Notes: generated from the sequence alone by a model not told the origin. A stretch of DNA of 64,000 nucleotides from M3007 sp964539805 (GCA_964539805.1 CAZIKN010000015.1:1-64000); one strand, 5' to 3'; counted from the first letter of the stretch, positions 45,595-54,386 are shown. Numbers and translations: made by a program.

Positions 45595-45677
45595 AGCGTT
45601 TATTGACAGAAGGGCGAAAGTTACGGCTTGTTGCGCATAATCAAAATGTGGAATAGCATATAGGCCAAAAATGTTTG

Positions 45678-45685
45678 TACTTTTG
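45678..45685 (+). promoter_or_regulatory. -7 promoter box TACTTTTG (M20 peptidase gene)
   Basis: Perfect TAnnTTTG, 82 bases before the ATG at 45767. Confidence 0.5.
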
Positions 45686-45766
45686 CAGCCTTAATTTTTT
45701 GGCCCCTGATATAAAAAAGGCCAAAAATCCGAGATCAACCGGATCTAATAAGTCCATTTTTAAAAG

Positions 45767-47155
45767 ATGAAGGAACTAAAATCGTATTTTAACAGCAATA
45801 AGGATCGTTTTTTGAGCGAGCTGCTCGAAATCCTCAAGATACCCAGCATCAGTGCTGATCCCAAATATGCACCCGATGTGCGCCGAATGGCAGAAGCCAC
45901 TGCTGAGCACCTGCGCAAAGTGGGCGCGGATGCCGTTGAGGTGTTCGAAACCGCCGGCCACCCCATCGTTTATGGCGAAAAAATGGTGGACAAAAAAGCA
46001 CCCACCGTGCTGGTGTATGGCCACTACGACGTACAACCCGCCGATCCGCTCGAACTTTGGGACAGCCCGCCCTTTGAACCGGTGGTCAAAAAGACCAAAA
46101 ACCACCCGCAAGGTGCCATTTTTGCACGCGGCTCCTGCGATGACAAAGGCCAGTTCTTCATGCACGTCAAGGCATTTGAAATGATGCTCCAAAACAATCA
46201 ACTGCCTTGCAATGTGAAATTCATGATAGAGGGCGAGGAGGAGGTTGGCTCCAAAAACTTGGAAAAATTTTGTACGGAAAACAAAAAGAAACTCGCTTGC
46301 GATGTAGTGCTCATATCCGATACAAGCATTATTGACAACGAAACGCCAAGCCTAACCGTGGGCCTGCGCGGCCTTTGCTATATGGAAGTGGAAGTCACCG
46401 GCCCCAACCGCGACCTGCATTCGGGCGTTTACGGTGGCGCTGTGCCAAACCCCATCAACGTACTGTGCGACATGATCTCCTCGCTCCACGACGAAAAACG
46501 CCGCATCACCGTCAAAGGCTTTTATGACGACGTGGAAAAAGTGAGCGCCAAGGAGCGGAAAATGATGAATCAGGCCCCGTTTGACGAAAAAGCCTACATC
46601 AAAGACCTGAAAATCGGCGAGCTCATGGGCGAAAAAGGCTACACCACCATAGAGCGCACAGGCATCCGCCCCACCTTGGATGTCAATGGCATCTGGGGCG
46701 GCTATATCGGCGAAGGGGCCAAAACGGTGCTGCCCAGCAAGGCGTTTGCCAAAATATCTATGCGTTTGGTTCCCAATCAGGATCCCAAAAAGATCGAAAA
46801 GTTGTTTCAAAAGCACTTTGAATCCCTGGCTCCCAAGAGCGTAAAAGTAAAGGTAAATGCCCACCACGGCGGCTGGCCGGTGGTGACACCTACGGATTCC
46901 GTGGAGTACAAAGCAGCTGAAAGGGCCCTCGAAGCCGCCTTTGGCAAAAAGCCCCTGCCCCAGCGCGGTGGCGGCAGCATACCCATCGTGGCCATGTTCA
47001 AAAAAGTGTTCAATTGCAGCTCCATCCTCATGGGCTTTGGGCTTGATTCCGATGACATCCACTCGCCCAATGAACATTATGGCTTATTCAATTTCTACAA
47101 AGGCATTGAAACCATTCCGTATTTTTACCAGTTTTATGCGGAGATGAAGAAGTAA
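45767..47155 (+). CDS. M20 family dipeptidase/metallopeptidase
   Basis: 462 residues. The catalytic domain shows the first zinc His and bridging Asp in VYGHYDVQPADP, the second site in ARGSCDDKGQ, and the general base Glu in MIEGEEEVGSKN; a lid/dimerisation domain occupies about residues 210-340. The family hydrolyses dipeptides or acylated amino acids with two zincs. The layout matches cytosolic CNDP-like dipeptidases. It is followed by aspS on the same strand after 76 bases. Confidence 0.93.
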   Translation: MKELKSYFNSNKDRFLSELLEILKIPSISADPKYAPDVRRMAEATAEHLRKVGADAVEVFETAGHPIVYGEKMVDKKAPTVLVYGHYDVQPADPLELWDSPPFEPVVKKTKNHPQGAIFARGSCDDKGQFFMHVKAFEMMLQNNQLPCNVKFMIEGEEEVGSKNLEKFCTENKKKLACDVVLISDTSIIDNETPSLTVGLRGLCYMEVEVTGPNRDLHSGVYGGAVPNPINVLCDMISSLHDEKRRITVKGFYDDVEKVSAKERKMMNQAPFDEKAYIKDLKIGELMGEKGYTTIERTGIRPTLDVNGIWGGYIGEGAKTVLPSKAFAKISMRLVPNQDPKKIEKLFQKHFESLAPKSVKVKVNAHHGGWPVVTPTDSVEYKAAERALEAAFGKKPLPQRGGGSIPIVAMFKKVFNCSSILMGFGLDSDDIHSPNEHYGLFNFYKGIETIPYFYQFYAEMKK

Positions 47156-47231
47156 TTTGAATCTGCAATGTGAAACACAAAACATCTAAAATCCCAACTG
47201 CGAAATGAAACCTCGCAGCACATCATACACC

Positions 47232-49034
47232 ATGTATCGTACCCATAATTGCGGCGAACTTCGCCTTTCTGACGCACAAAAAATCGTAACCCTCAGCGGC
47301 TGGGCCGCCACCATACGCGACAAAGGCGGCCTGCTTTGGATTGATCTGCGCGACCGCTACGGCATCACACAACTCTATTTTGATGAAAGCCACACCGCAC
47401 CCGAATTGGTCGCGCTGGCCCGCACCGTAGGCCGCGAATTCGTGCTGCAAGCCACGGGGGAAGTGATCGAGCGCGCCTCTAAAACCAACAAAATCCCTAC
47501 GGGCGACATCGAAATAAAAGTATCCGAACTAAAAATCCTGAACGCGGCGAAAACTCCGCCCTTCACCATTCAGGACGACACGGATGGCGGTGACGACCTT
47601 CGCATGAAGTACCGATACCTTGATTTGCGCCGCAACGCTGTGCAGAAAAACCTCTTTTTCCGCTCTAACTTAGCCATAGAAACCCGCAAATACCTCGCGG
47701 AACAAGGGTTTATCGAGGTGGAAACACCTAATCTGATAAAAAGTACACCCGAGGGCGCACGCGACTTTGTGGTGCCGAGCCGCATGAACAAAGGCCAGTT
47801 CTATGCCCTGCCCCAAAGCCCCCAAACCTTCAAGCAAATCCTGATGGTAGCGGGTTTTGACAAATATTTCCAGATCGTGAAATGCTTCCGGGACGAAGAC
47901 CTTCGTGCCGACCGCCAGCCCGAGTTTACCCAGATTGACTGTGAAATGTCCTTCGTGCACCAAGAAGACATCCTCAACACCTTCGAGGGCTTGACCAAAC
48001 ACCTGTTCAAATCCGCCCTGGGCGTTGAATTGTCCGATTTTCCCCGCATGACCTACGACGAGGCCATGCGTCGCTACGGCTCGGACAAACCCGACCTGCG
48101 TTTTGAAATGGCCTTTACCGACCTGAAATCACCTGCGGGAAGCGAGTTTGGCAGCGGCGTGGATGTAGTGCCTGCCGGATTTCCTGTTTTTGACGGTGCT
48201 GAATCGGTCATCGCTATATGTGCGCCGGGCTGCGCCGAGTATTCCCGCAAGCAAATTGACGAGCTCACCGAGTGGGTCAAACGCCCACAAATCGGTGCCA
48301 AAGGTTTGGTTTATGTCAGATGCGAGGCCGATGGCAGTTACAAATCCAGCGTGGACAAATTTTACACGCCCGATACCTTAAAAATCTGGGCCGAAAAATG
48401 TGGCGCCAAACCCGGTGACCTGATCTTCATCCTTTGCGGCGAAGACGAACGCACCCGCAAACAACTCTGCGAACTGCGCCTCGAAATGGGCAACCGTCTT
48501 GAACTGCGCAAACCCGACGAATTTAAGCCACTCTGGGTGGTTGATTTCCCACTTTTGGAATGGGATGAGGATGAAGCCCGCTTTTTTGCCATGCACCACC
48601 CCTTTACCTCGCCCAAGCCGCAGGACATACCCAAAATGGAAAGCGACGACCGCACGACCCTCAAATCCATGCGTGCCGATGCTTATGATCTGGTGCTCAA
48701 CGGCGTGGAAATCGGCGGCGGCTCCATCCGTATCCACGACCGCGATTTGCAGGCGCGCAATTTCCGCCTCCTCGGCTTTACGCCCGAAGAAGCCGAAGCG
48801 CAGTTTGGCTTCTTGCTCGGTGCCTTTGAGTTTGGCGCGCCCCCGCACGGTGGCATCGCCTTCGGTTTTGACCGCCTCAATGCCGTGATGAACGGTGCCA
48901 ACTCCATCCGCGACTTTATCGCCTTCCCCAAAAACAATCAGGGACGTGATATGATGATTGATGCGCCGGACAGCATCAAACTAAAACAATTGGAGGAATT
49001 GGGCATACGGGTGGTGGAAGCGCCAAAGGGGTAG
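47232..49034 (+). CDS. aspS: aspartyl-tRNA synthetase
   Basis: 600 residues from ATG 47232 (MYRTHNCGELRLSDAQ, matching the usual start; an ATG nine codons upstream adds a non-conserved tail). The order is the anticodon-binding OB fold (residues 1-110), the class II core with FLQIVKCFRDEDLRADRQPEF-like motif 2, the GAD insertion domain typical of bacterial AspRS (residues 300-430) and motif 3 GAPPHGGIAFGFDR. It charges tRNA-Asp. No leader peptide or attenuator is seen upstream, in contrast to ileS. Confidence 0.97.
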   Translation: MYRTHNCGELRLSDAQKIVTLSGWAATIRDKGGLLWIDLRDRYGITQLYFDESHTAPELVALARTVGREFVLQATGEVIERASKTNKIPTGDIEIKVSELKILNAAKTPPFTIQDDTDGGDDLRMKYRYLDLRRNAVQKNLFFRSNLAIETRKYLAEQGFIEVETPNLIKSTPEGARDFVVPSRMNKGQFYALPQSPQTFKQILMVAGFDKYFQIVKCFRDEDLRADRQPEFTQIDCEMSFVHQEDILNTFEGLTKHLFKSALGVELSDFPRMTYDEAMRRYGSDKPDLRFEMAFTDLKSPAGSEFGSGVDVVPAGFPVFDGAESVIAICAPGCAEYSRKQIDELTEWVKRPQIGAKGLVYVRCEADGSYKSSVDKFYTPDTLKIWAEKCGAKPGDLIFILCGEDERTRKQLCELRLEMGNRLELRKPDEFKPLWVVDFPLLEWDEDEARFFAMHHPFTSPKPQDIPKMESDDRTTLKSMRADAYDLVLNGVEIGGGSIRIHDRDLQARNFRLLGFTPEEAEAQFGFLLGAFEFGAPPHGGIAFGFDRLNAVMNGANSIRDFIAFPKNNQGRDMMIDAPDSIKLKQLEELGIRVVEAPKG

Positions 49035-49080
49035 TGCCAGATCCGGCGAGTGGCCTGTCAATATAGGTGCGGGGTCGTAA

Positions 49081-49154
49081 GACCCCACGCACGGCGGGTT
49101 TATCCGACCCCAAGAGGGCGGGTTTATCCGACACCACGCACGGCGGGCTTGTCC
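49081..49154. repeat. three-unit ~25-bp tandem repeat
   Basis: Units of 25, 24 and 25 bases (gaccccacgcacggcgggtt... at 49081, 49106 and 49130) sharing gacc-cca...gcgggtttatcc with small changes. Directly adjacent units, no spacers, so not a CRISPR array. Confidence 0.85.
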
Positions 49155-49167
49155 GAAAAATTTAGCA

Positions 49168-49245
49168 GTTGACTTAAGCCTTGCGGACTGTCGGTTTGAC
49201 ACCGACTGGTCCGCTAAGTGAGCATCTTTTTACCCTTAAGTCAAC
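49168..49245. other. nested inverted repeats (candidate structured RNA or mobile relic)
   Basis: gttgacttaag (49168-49178) pairs perfectly with cttaagtcaac (49235-49245). Inside, gcggac and gtcggt (49183-49195) pair with accgac and gtccgc (49201-49214), giving a second hairpin with a 5-base loop and small bulges. The whole would fold into a two-layer structure of about 78 nt. Confidence 0.6.
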
Positions 49246-49582
49246 AGCATTGATCCCGCGCCAGCGAAGAAATTAGTAACTTTCATTCGCCTGACCAGAG
49301 GACAAACCCTTCTCAAATGCAACTCTGACTGAAGTAAGAATATAACCTAACAGGTTTGTTCCTTTCCAATGATTAACATGGAATCGCATTGGATCATCTG
49401 CGGATCTGCCTAATTCAGAACTCACTTTAACTTAATGAATTGAAATCTTTTAAGAACAAAGCCGAAGCGAACTAATAGACCTGTTGGTAACAGCAAAACC
49501 TTAAACGTCAATGAACGGAATTGCTCACGCACCCATAAAAAATAGGACATAAAGTGTGCTTAAAAGATTCGTAAACTTGCCC

Positions 49583-50791
49583 TCACGCCAGCACTTTACT
49601 TACCCATTCGGGGTAAAACATCAGTTCAAAATCGGTTTGTTGGAGCATTTCATGGGCTTGTTGACGATTTAGGCCAAAAAAATCGGCAACTTTCCGGTGT
49701 GAAAGCGAAATGCCTTTCTCTGTTTTGGCCTCTTCCAGGTCTTTTACGGCTGAGCGCAGCAGCTTGATCAGCAGGCGGAAACCCGCGTGTTGTGCCAAGG
49801 CCTTTATTTTTTCGTTGTTGCGTGCAACCACCATTTCGTAGTAAAAGTTGGGCGTTTCCAAGTTATTGAGTCCCATTTGGGCGGCCATTTCAGCTATATC
49901 AGTGGTTTTAAACTTAAAAATATCGTATTTCTCGCCACGCTCGTCCATGCCTCGCACACCCCGCTCCGCCCAATCAGCACTAAGTATAAGGCCAATAAGG
50001 CCTACAATGCCGCCTTCGTGTGCTTGTAGTTTTTGGGCAAACCCGGCCTCGAGCGCAGGCAGACTCATCACATCTATGGTGTTGTGTTCATGTCCTGCAA
50101 ACTGGAGCAAGGTCCTGTATTCGCGCTCTGCCGTGCTTTTTGACTGATAATAGATATGACAATGCGGGTTGTCGTTGGTGGCCGGGGTAAGGAGGTAGCG
50201 CAAGAGCGAGCCAAGGTCTGCAAAACGGCCTTTAGGGGCTGCTACAAGCATGGCATGGCGCACGGCATTGGCCTTAACCAAGCGGGCTACGCGCACCAGA
50301 TCACTGTCATGGTCTGCCACTGTGCTGCCCAAAAAACCGACATCTATTTTGTTGGTATGCAGCAGGTCTGCAACTTCGCCGGAGTGGAAAAAGCCATGCC
50401 GATAAGGGTCAAAAGGCTCCAAACGTTCACCGCGTTTGCTGTAAGCTACCTGATGGGTATCTGCATGCGCATAAGCGGTCAAGGATACGGCGTCAAAAAA
50501 CTCCTTGTTCGCGCTGTGTTCGTTCATCCACACCAAAGGAGCTGCCCAAAATCCCTGGGTGAAGCCCACAAAAAGACGATTATCCGTGTCGGGCATGGTA
50601 ATATCTAAGGCGGCACAAACATCCAAGTAAAGTTCTTCATTGCCTTCCAAGCCGTGTTCCAGGCGGCTAAGTCTCGGAATATCTATCTTTTTTGCCCCTT
50701 TTTGGGTTAATAACTCCAAAAATTGCTTTTGCCCCATACCAACTGACTCCCGGTAGTCGCGGATAATTTGACCAATTTTCAATTTTTCCAT
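49583..50791 (-). CDS. HTH (XRE-type) regulator fused to a periplasmic-binding-protein-like domain
   Basis: 402 residues. The first 75 residues are an XRE helix-turn-helix (IGQIIRDYRESVGMGQKQFLELL, then IPRLSRLEHGLEGNEELYLD, given as two pieces). The middle (about 80-300) resembles a type 2 periplasmic binding fold of NMT1/SsuA kind: VGFTQGFWAAPLVWMNEH, KIDVGFLGSTVADHDSDLV and VARLVKANAVRHAMLVAAPKG. The C-terminal 60 residues hold another HTH-like helix pair (HRKVADFFGLNRQQAHEML). It reads as a one-component ligand sensor. It faces 50892-52409 across 100 bases with palindromes, so it probably controls that pair and itself. Ligand unknown. Confidence 0.8.
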   Translation of the reverse strand: MEKLKIGQIIRDYRESVGMGQKQFLELLTQKGAKKIDIPRLSRLEHGLEGNEELYLDVCAALDITMPDTDNRLFVGFTQGFWAAPLVWMNEHSANKEFFDAVSLTAYAHADTHQVAYSKRGERLEPFDPYRHGFFHSGEVADLLHTNKIDVGFLGSTVADHDSDLVRVARLVKANAVRHAMLVAAPKGRFADLGSLLRYLLTPATNDNPHCHIYYQSKSTAEREYRTLLQFAGHEHNTIDVMSLPALEAGFAQKLQAHEGGIVGLIGLILSADWAERGVRGMDERGEKYDIFKFKTTDIAEMAAQMGLNNLETPNFYYEMVVARNNEKIKALAQHAGFRLLIKLLRSAVKDLEEAKTEKGISLSHRKVADFFGLNRQQAHEMLQQTDFELMFYPEWVSKVLA

Positions 50792-50792
50792 T

Positions 50793-50811
50793 TTTGTAAA
50801 ATTTATACAAA
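50793..50811. promoter_or_regulatory. palindrome TTTGTA-N7-TACAAA (candidate operator)
   Basis: tttgta (50793-50798) and tacaaa (50806-50811) sit immediately upstream of the regulator's ATG at 50791. The half-sites recur at 50823-50830 and 50874-50892. Confidence 0.5.
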
Positions 50812-50822
50812 TTTATAACAAA

Positions 50823-50830
50823 TTGTACAA
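50823..50830. promoter_or_regulatory. palindrome TTGTACAA (candidate operator)
   Basis: Perfect 8-base palindrome in the middle of the divergent intergenic region, sharing half-sites with its two neighbours. Confidence 0.4.
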
Positions 50831-50873
50831 TCAAACAAATTTTTATTATAATTACAACTCCCCCAATTTTGCC

Positions 50874-50892
50874 TTGTAAAACAATAATACAA
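50874..50892. promoter_or_regulatory. palindrome TTGTA-N9-TACAA (candidate operator)
   Basis: ttgta (50874-50878) and tacaa (50888-50892) abut the ATG of the Cys/Gly-rich protein gene, mirroring the palindrome beside the regulator's start. Confidence 0.45.
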
Positions 50893-51878
50893 TGAACGAA
50901 ATTATCCTCAAATCGCTCTCCGCAGCAGAAATCAGAACCCTTCAAAATCCCAACCAGGAGCAGGTTAGACAAACCTTGCCATTGCTCCTCAAGGAAATGG
51001 CTCTAAAAGGTTGGGTCACCGTACGCCAGCACACGCCTAAAATATCAGACAACCTACAGCCGCTGGTTATTCTAGGTCTCTTTAGCGCCTTGCTTTATGT
51101 GATCCAGCCTGTGATGTTCATGATTTTTGCCGTCATTGCCTTTGTCATTCTGGCAAGTATCTTTAGCCAAAAAATCGAGTTTCAGATTACCCCAAAAGGT
51201 CATAATGCTCTGCAAGCATCTGCCCAATCTACAGTACTGATCACTTTGCTCCGCGAACTTCAAGCGACTATAGGAAACAAAGAGCGCTGTACTATGCAGA
51301 ACCTAAAAAAGCAACTGCGGGAAAAATACCAGGACAACAATGGATTTCACCAAAACCTGCTCCTACACTCGCTTACTTCCCAATCCTTGCTTATAAAACA
51401 ATCCGATGCCAGCTATATACCCACCGGATTGGGCCATGATGTTCTCGCACAAGTAGAAATAAAAATAAAGGAGGCCAGGGAATTGCCCCCACTCATTAGG
51501 GCCCAGTCATCACAAGCATTGGCTTGGGCAGCAGCCCTCGGCGCTATTGTGCTGCTGACGCCAGATATGGAAGGGTATTTTGCTCCGCTCCTCGAACTCG
51601 GGTTTTATGAAATGGACCTTGAGAACGAAAGTGAAAAGCATGCTTACTCAAGTGACGGCGGCACCACCTATATTGACAACAACGATCAGGAAAAACATCC
51701 GGACCCTGATGCTGACTGGGGTGACAATAGTGACTTCTTAGATGGCTTGTTCAGTAGTCATGACGGCGGCCTCTCTTCTGACAGCACTGGCGGATGCGGG
51801 AGTGGTTGTGGTATTGATGGCAGCGGCTGTGGTAGTAGTGGTTGTGGTAGTGGCTGCGGTGGTGGCTGTGGTTCTTGA
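50892..51878 (+). CDS. membrane protein with Cys/Gly-rich C-terminal tail
   Basis: 328 residues. An N-terminal cytosolic helical domain (1-50) leads to two membrane segments (about 55-90), a second soluble domain (95-205), another hydrophobic segment near 210, an acidic linker (NDQEKHPDPDADWGDNSDFL) and a tail of about 30 residues containing six Cys in a Gly/Ser background (GGCGSGCG, GSGCGSSGCGSGCGGGCGS). The layout recalls the TIGR04222-type membrane proteins, whose low-complexity Cys tail looks like a modification target. It is followed after 51 bases by the WHLHL-motif gene and divergent from an HTH regulator. Function unknown. Confidence 0.85.
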   Translation: MNEIILKSLSAAEIRTLQNPNQEQVRQTLPLLLKEMALKGWVTVRQHTPKISDNLQPLVILGLFSALLYVIQPVMFMIFAVIAFVILASIFSQKIEFQITPKGHNALQASAQSTVLITLLRELQATIGNKERCTMQNLKKQLREKYQDNNGFHQNLLLHSLTSQSLLIKQSDASYIPTGLGHDVLAQVEIKIKEARELPPLIRAQSSQALAWAAALGAIVLLTPDMEGYFAPLLELGFYEMDLENESEKHAYSSDGGTTYIDNNDQEKHPDPDADWGDNSDFLDGLFSSHDGGLSSDSTGGCGSGCGIDGSGCGSSGCGSGCGGGCGS

Positions 51879-51929
51879 TGCTAAAGTATTGATAATTAAT
51901 TTTTTAGAGAAATAAAAATACCATTTGTT

Positions 51930-52409
51930 ATGAAAAGTATTTCCCTTTGGAAATCTATTGATCAGTATCACCCGGACAAGCCGGGGGTAGCAATGCCCTT
52001 CTCGCGCCGATTGGCCATAGAAAATGGCTGGTCGCGACGTTATGCCCTGCGTGCCATTGAAGAGTACAAGCGCTTTATGTATTTAGCCTGTGTTGCAGGC
52101 CATTCCGTTACACCATCCGAGGAAGTAGATCAGGTTTGGCACCTACATTTGGTTTATTCCAGGGCATATTGGGACGAGTTTTGTGGCCACATCCTTGGGA
52201 AGGCACTACATCATACGCCTACAGAGGGCGGATCAAATGAAGATAGCAGGTACCTCGCACAATATGAACAGACCTTGGCGGCTTATCGGCAAGAATATGG
52301 CCAGGAGCCACCATCTGATATTTGGCCCGCCCCGCAGCAGCGCTTCAAGGGCGGCCTGTGGCGCTGGGTAAATTTGTCCAAGTATTGGGTGTTACGCAAG
52401 CCATTCTGA
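51930..52409 (+). CDS. WHLHL-motif protein (partner of Cys/Gly-rich membrane protein)
   Basis: 159 residues, soluble. It matches a conserved bacterial family with the start FSRRLAIENGWS, the helix AIEEYKRFMYLACVAGH, the signature VDQVWHLHLVYSRAYWDEFC, then LHHTPTEGG and PPSDIWP. The His-rich VWHLHL and LHHTP blocks could bind metal. Members are usually next to a Cys/Gly-rich membrane protein, as here, which suggests a two-protein system of unknown role. A remote relation to the DUF1399/GRDP family is possible. The genes probably form one operon. Confidence 0.85.
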   Translation: MKSISLWKSIDQYHPDKPGVAMPFSRRLAIENGWSRRYALRAIEEYKRFMYLACVAGHSVTPSEEVDQVWHLHLVYSRAYWDEFCGHILGKALHHTPTEGGSNEDSRYLAQYEQTLAAYRQEYGQEPPSDIWPAPQQRFKGGLWRWVNLSKYWVLRKPF

Positions 52410-52420
52410 GGAAAAGATAT

Positions 52421-54313
52421 TTACTGTCCAGTGAGCTGAGCCAAAATCTGCTTCGCCATAGCATTGCCCGGTTCTAAGGCCAGCGACTGCTGTAGGTCTG
52501 TTATTGCGCCTGCCCTGTCGCCGTTCTGCAATTTGATGCGGGCACGGGCAATCAGGATAGAAGCGGATTTTAGCCCTTTGGCCAGGGATTCACTTATTTT
52601 TTCCGCAGCCTTGGTGGTGTTACCTGACATAAACAGGGCATCAATATAGGGGGGCATAATTTTGTCGTAATTACCCGAATTGAGTTGGAGGACTTTTTCA
52701 AAATCAGGTACTGCCTTAGCGGGCTGATTGGTTTGCAGGTAGGCAAAAGCGCGATTAAAGTAAAAATTGTGGTAATTTGGATCCAGTTCAATGCATTTGC
52801 TGAACATTTCCAATGCCCTTGCGTGGTTGTTTTGCATACCTGATACAATACCCAGACCTTCATATCCATAAGCATCTGTAGGTTCCAATTGAATGGCTTT
52901 TTCAAAGTCAGCTTGCGCACGGGCCAGGTCATTGCGCTCCTTGCCCCATGACATACCGCGCTTGTTGTAGGCCGAGGCACAGTCGGGGTACAGCTCGATC
53001 ACACGGGACCAAAGGCTGATAGAGTCTTTCCAAACAGCCACTTGACGTATGGATAAATTGACACAAAGCAATGAAAATAGCGCAAAAGCACTCCAAACTC
53101 CCCATTGGTAAACGCCTGGTTTGTTCTGAAGCCATTCATCAGCCCCAAAGGCCAACATGAACACCAGCCCCACATAGGGTAAGTAAGCATAACGGTCAGC
53201 CATTATGACTGATCCAACGGAAATAAACTGAAGTACTAAGGCCAACGAAACCAGGGTCCAGGCTAAGCCGAAAGCCAAGGTTTTGCGCCCATTCCAAAAT
53301 GCCCAGGCCGTAAGCCCCAAATAGGCTAGTAAAAACAGGGGTGCCGCCAAATAGGGCATTCCGGCAGCCTGTACTAAGTTGGGATAAGGGTAATAAGTGC
53401 AAAGCCCGATAGGTATGAAGAGTTTATAGCAATATTGAGCAAGGCCGTAGGAGCCAAATTTCAAAATATTAAATGTGCCAAATGCGTCGCCACTTTTTAG
53501 GGTGTTCCGAATTTCTATATTGTCAAACCAGCCGTGAAAATTACCGCCCGCCTGGACATCCAATGCAATCAGGCCAAACAAGACGGACAAAGCAAAAAAG
53601 GGTGTTTTTTCCAGCCAAACCCTCAAAGAACGCATAGGCCTTCCATCCCAATAATCCACCAGCAGGTACAGCACCGGGAATACCACTGCCATAGCCTTTG
53701 AAAGGCAGGCCATTGCGAGCAATCCACTCGTAAGCAACAGAAAACCAATGTTTTGTGATCTGGCATAACGCAAATAGGTAAGCATGCTCAGCAGGCCAAA
53801 AAACACATACAGCACATCTTTTCGCTCACTTACCCAGGCCACAGACTCCACGTGAATGGGGTGTACCGCAAAAAGCAGTGCCGTAAAACCAGCCACCCAC
53901 CATCGGCCACGGGTAAGCAGTCCGATAAAGAACAAAACCAAAAGACTATTTAACAGGTGGAGATATACATTCGTACGGATCATTGGCCCGGCCTTCATGC
54001 CGTTGCTTTGCACATTTTTCAGCAGACTCCACATGGTGACCGGATGAAAATTGTTGGACACAACCATGTGGTTGAGTCTGGCTATATTAGCCGGGGTTGG
54101 ATTGGAAAGCACCGGGTTTTCAGTCACATACACTTGATCATCCCAGCTCACAAAATTATTTTTGTCCGCCTGTTGGTAGCACAAATAACCCAGTACAAGG
54201 ATGATAACAGAAAAAAACAAGGGCAATTGCCATTTCGTTTCCCGTACTGTTTCAGCGGCGGGCAATGACTTGGCCGTATTGGGTTTGGGGGCTGGTTTAT
54301 TCTTTTTGCTCAT
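52421..54313 (-). CDS. TMTC-like polytopic membrane protein with C-terminal TPRs
   Basis: About 630 residues from ATG 54313. The N-terminus is Lys/Pro-rich; the first loop carries FVSWDDQVYVTENPVLSN (DD pair) and the next HPIHVESVAWVSERKDVLY, the signatures of the TMTC-like GT-C family. About ten membrane segments are followed by at least five TPR units from residue 450 on (CASAYNKRGMSWGKERNDLARA, ACGYEGLGIVSGMQ-like, and so on). It is a paralogue of 2898-4862 but closer to the usual bacterial consensus. A minus-strand TACTTTTG box lies 24 bases upstream. It may be a glycosyltransferase that modifies exported proteins. Confidence 0.87.
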   Translation of the reverse strand: MSKKNKPAPKPNTAKSLPAAETVRETKWQLPLFFSVIILVLGYLCYQQADKNNFVSWDDQVYVTENPVLSNPTPANIARLNHMVVSNNFHPVTMWSLLKNVQSNGMKAGPMIRTNVYLHLLNSLLVLFFIGLLTRGRWWVAGFTALLFAVHPIHVESVAWVSERKDVLYVFFGLLSMLTYLRYARSQNIGFLLLTSGLLAMACLSKAMAVVFPVLYLLVDYWDGRPMRSLRVWLEKTPFFALSVLFGLIALDVQAGGNFHGWFDNIEIRNTLKSGDAFGTFNILKFGSYGLAQYCYKLFIPIGLCTYYPYPNLVQAAGMPYLAAPLFLLAYLGLTAWAFWNGRKTLAFGLAWTLVSLALVLQFISVGSVIMADRYAYLPYVGLVFMLAFGADEWLQNKPGVYQWGVWSAFALFSLLCVNLSIRQVAVWKDSISLWSRVIELYPDCASAYNKRGMSWGKERNDLARAQADFEKAIQLEPTDAYGYEGLGIVSGMQNNHARALEMFSKCIELDPNYHNFYFNRAFAYLQTNQPAKAVPDFEKVLQLNSGNYDKIMPPYIDALFMSGNTTKAAEKISESLAKGLKSASILIARARIKLQNGDRAGAITDLQQSLALEPGNAMAKQILAQLTGQ

Positions 54314-54337
54314 GGTGTTTTCTTTCAAAACAGGCCC

Positions 54338-54345
54338 CAAAAGTA
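54338..54345 (-). promoter_or_regulatory. -7 promoter box TACTTTTG
   Basis: Minus-strand box, 25 bases before the ATG at 54313. Confidence 0.5.
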
Positions 54346-54386
54346 AGTCATGGCTAAAAGTGTTTTATGTAAAAGAATAAAATTTA

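Larger units (their letters stand above)
49035..49582. other. 548-bp intergenic region with repeats and a structured element
   Basis: No gene is supported. It holds a three-unit tandem repeat (49081-49154), then a strongly structured element (49168-49245); the remainder to 49582 is A/T-rich and without recognisable features. It lies between convergent genes (aspS and the HTH regulator). Confidence 0.6.

Noticed and set aside
46352..47077. Open frame of 241 codons on the minus strand
   Set aside because: Antisense shadow of the M20 peptidase gene; composition is not protein-like.
49081..49154. CRISPR array
   Set aside because: Three directly adjacent units without spacers and no cas genes in the window.
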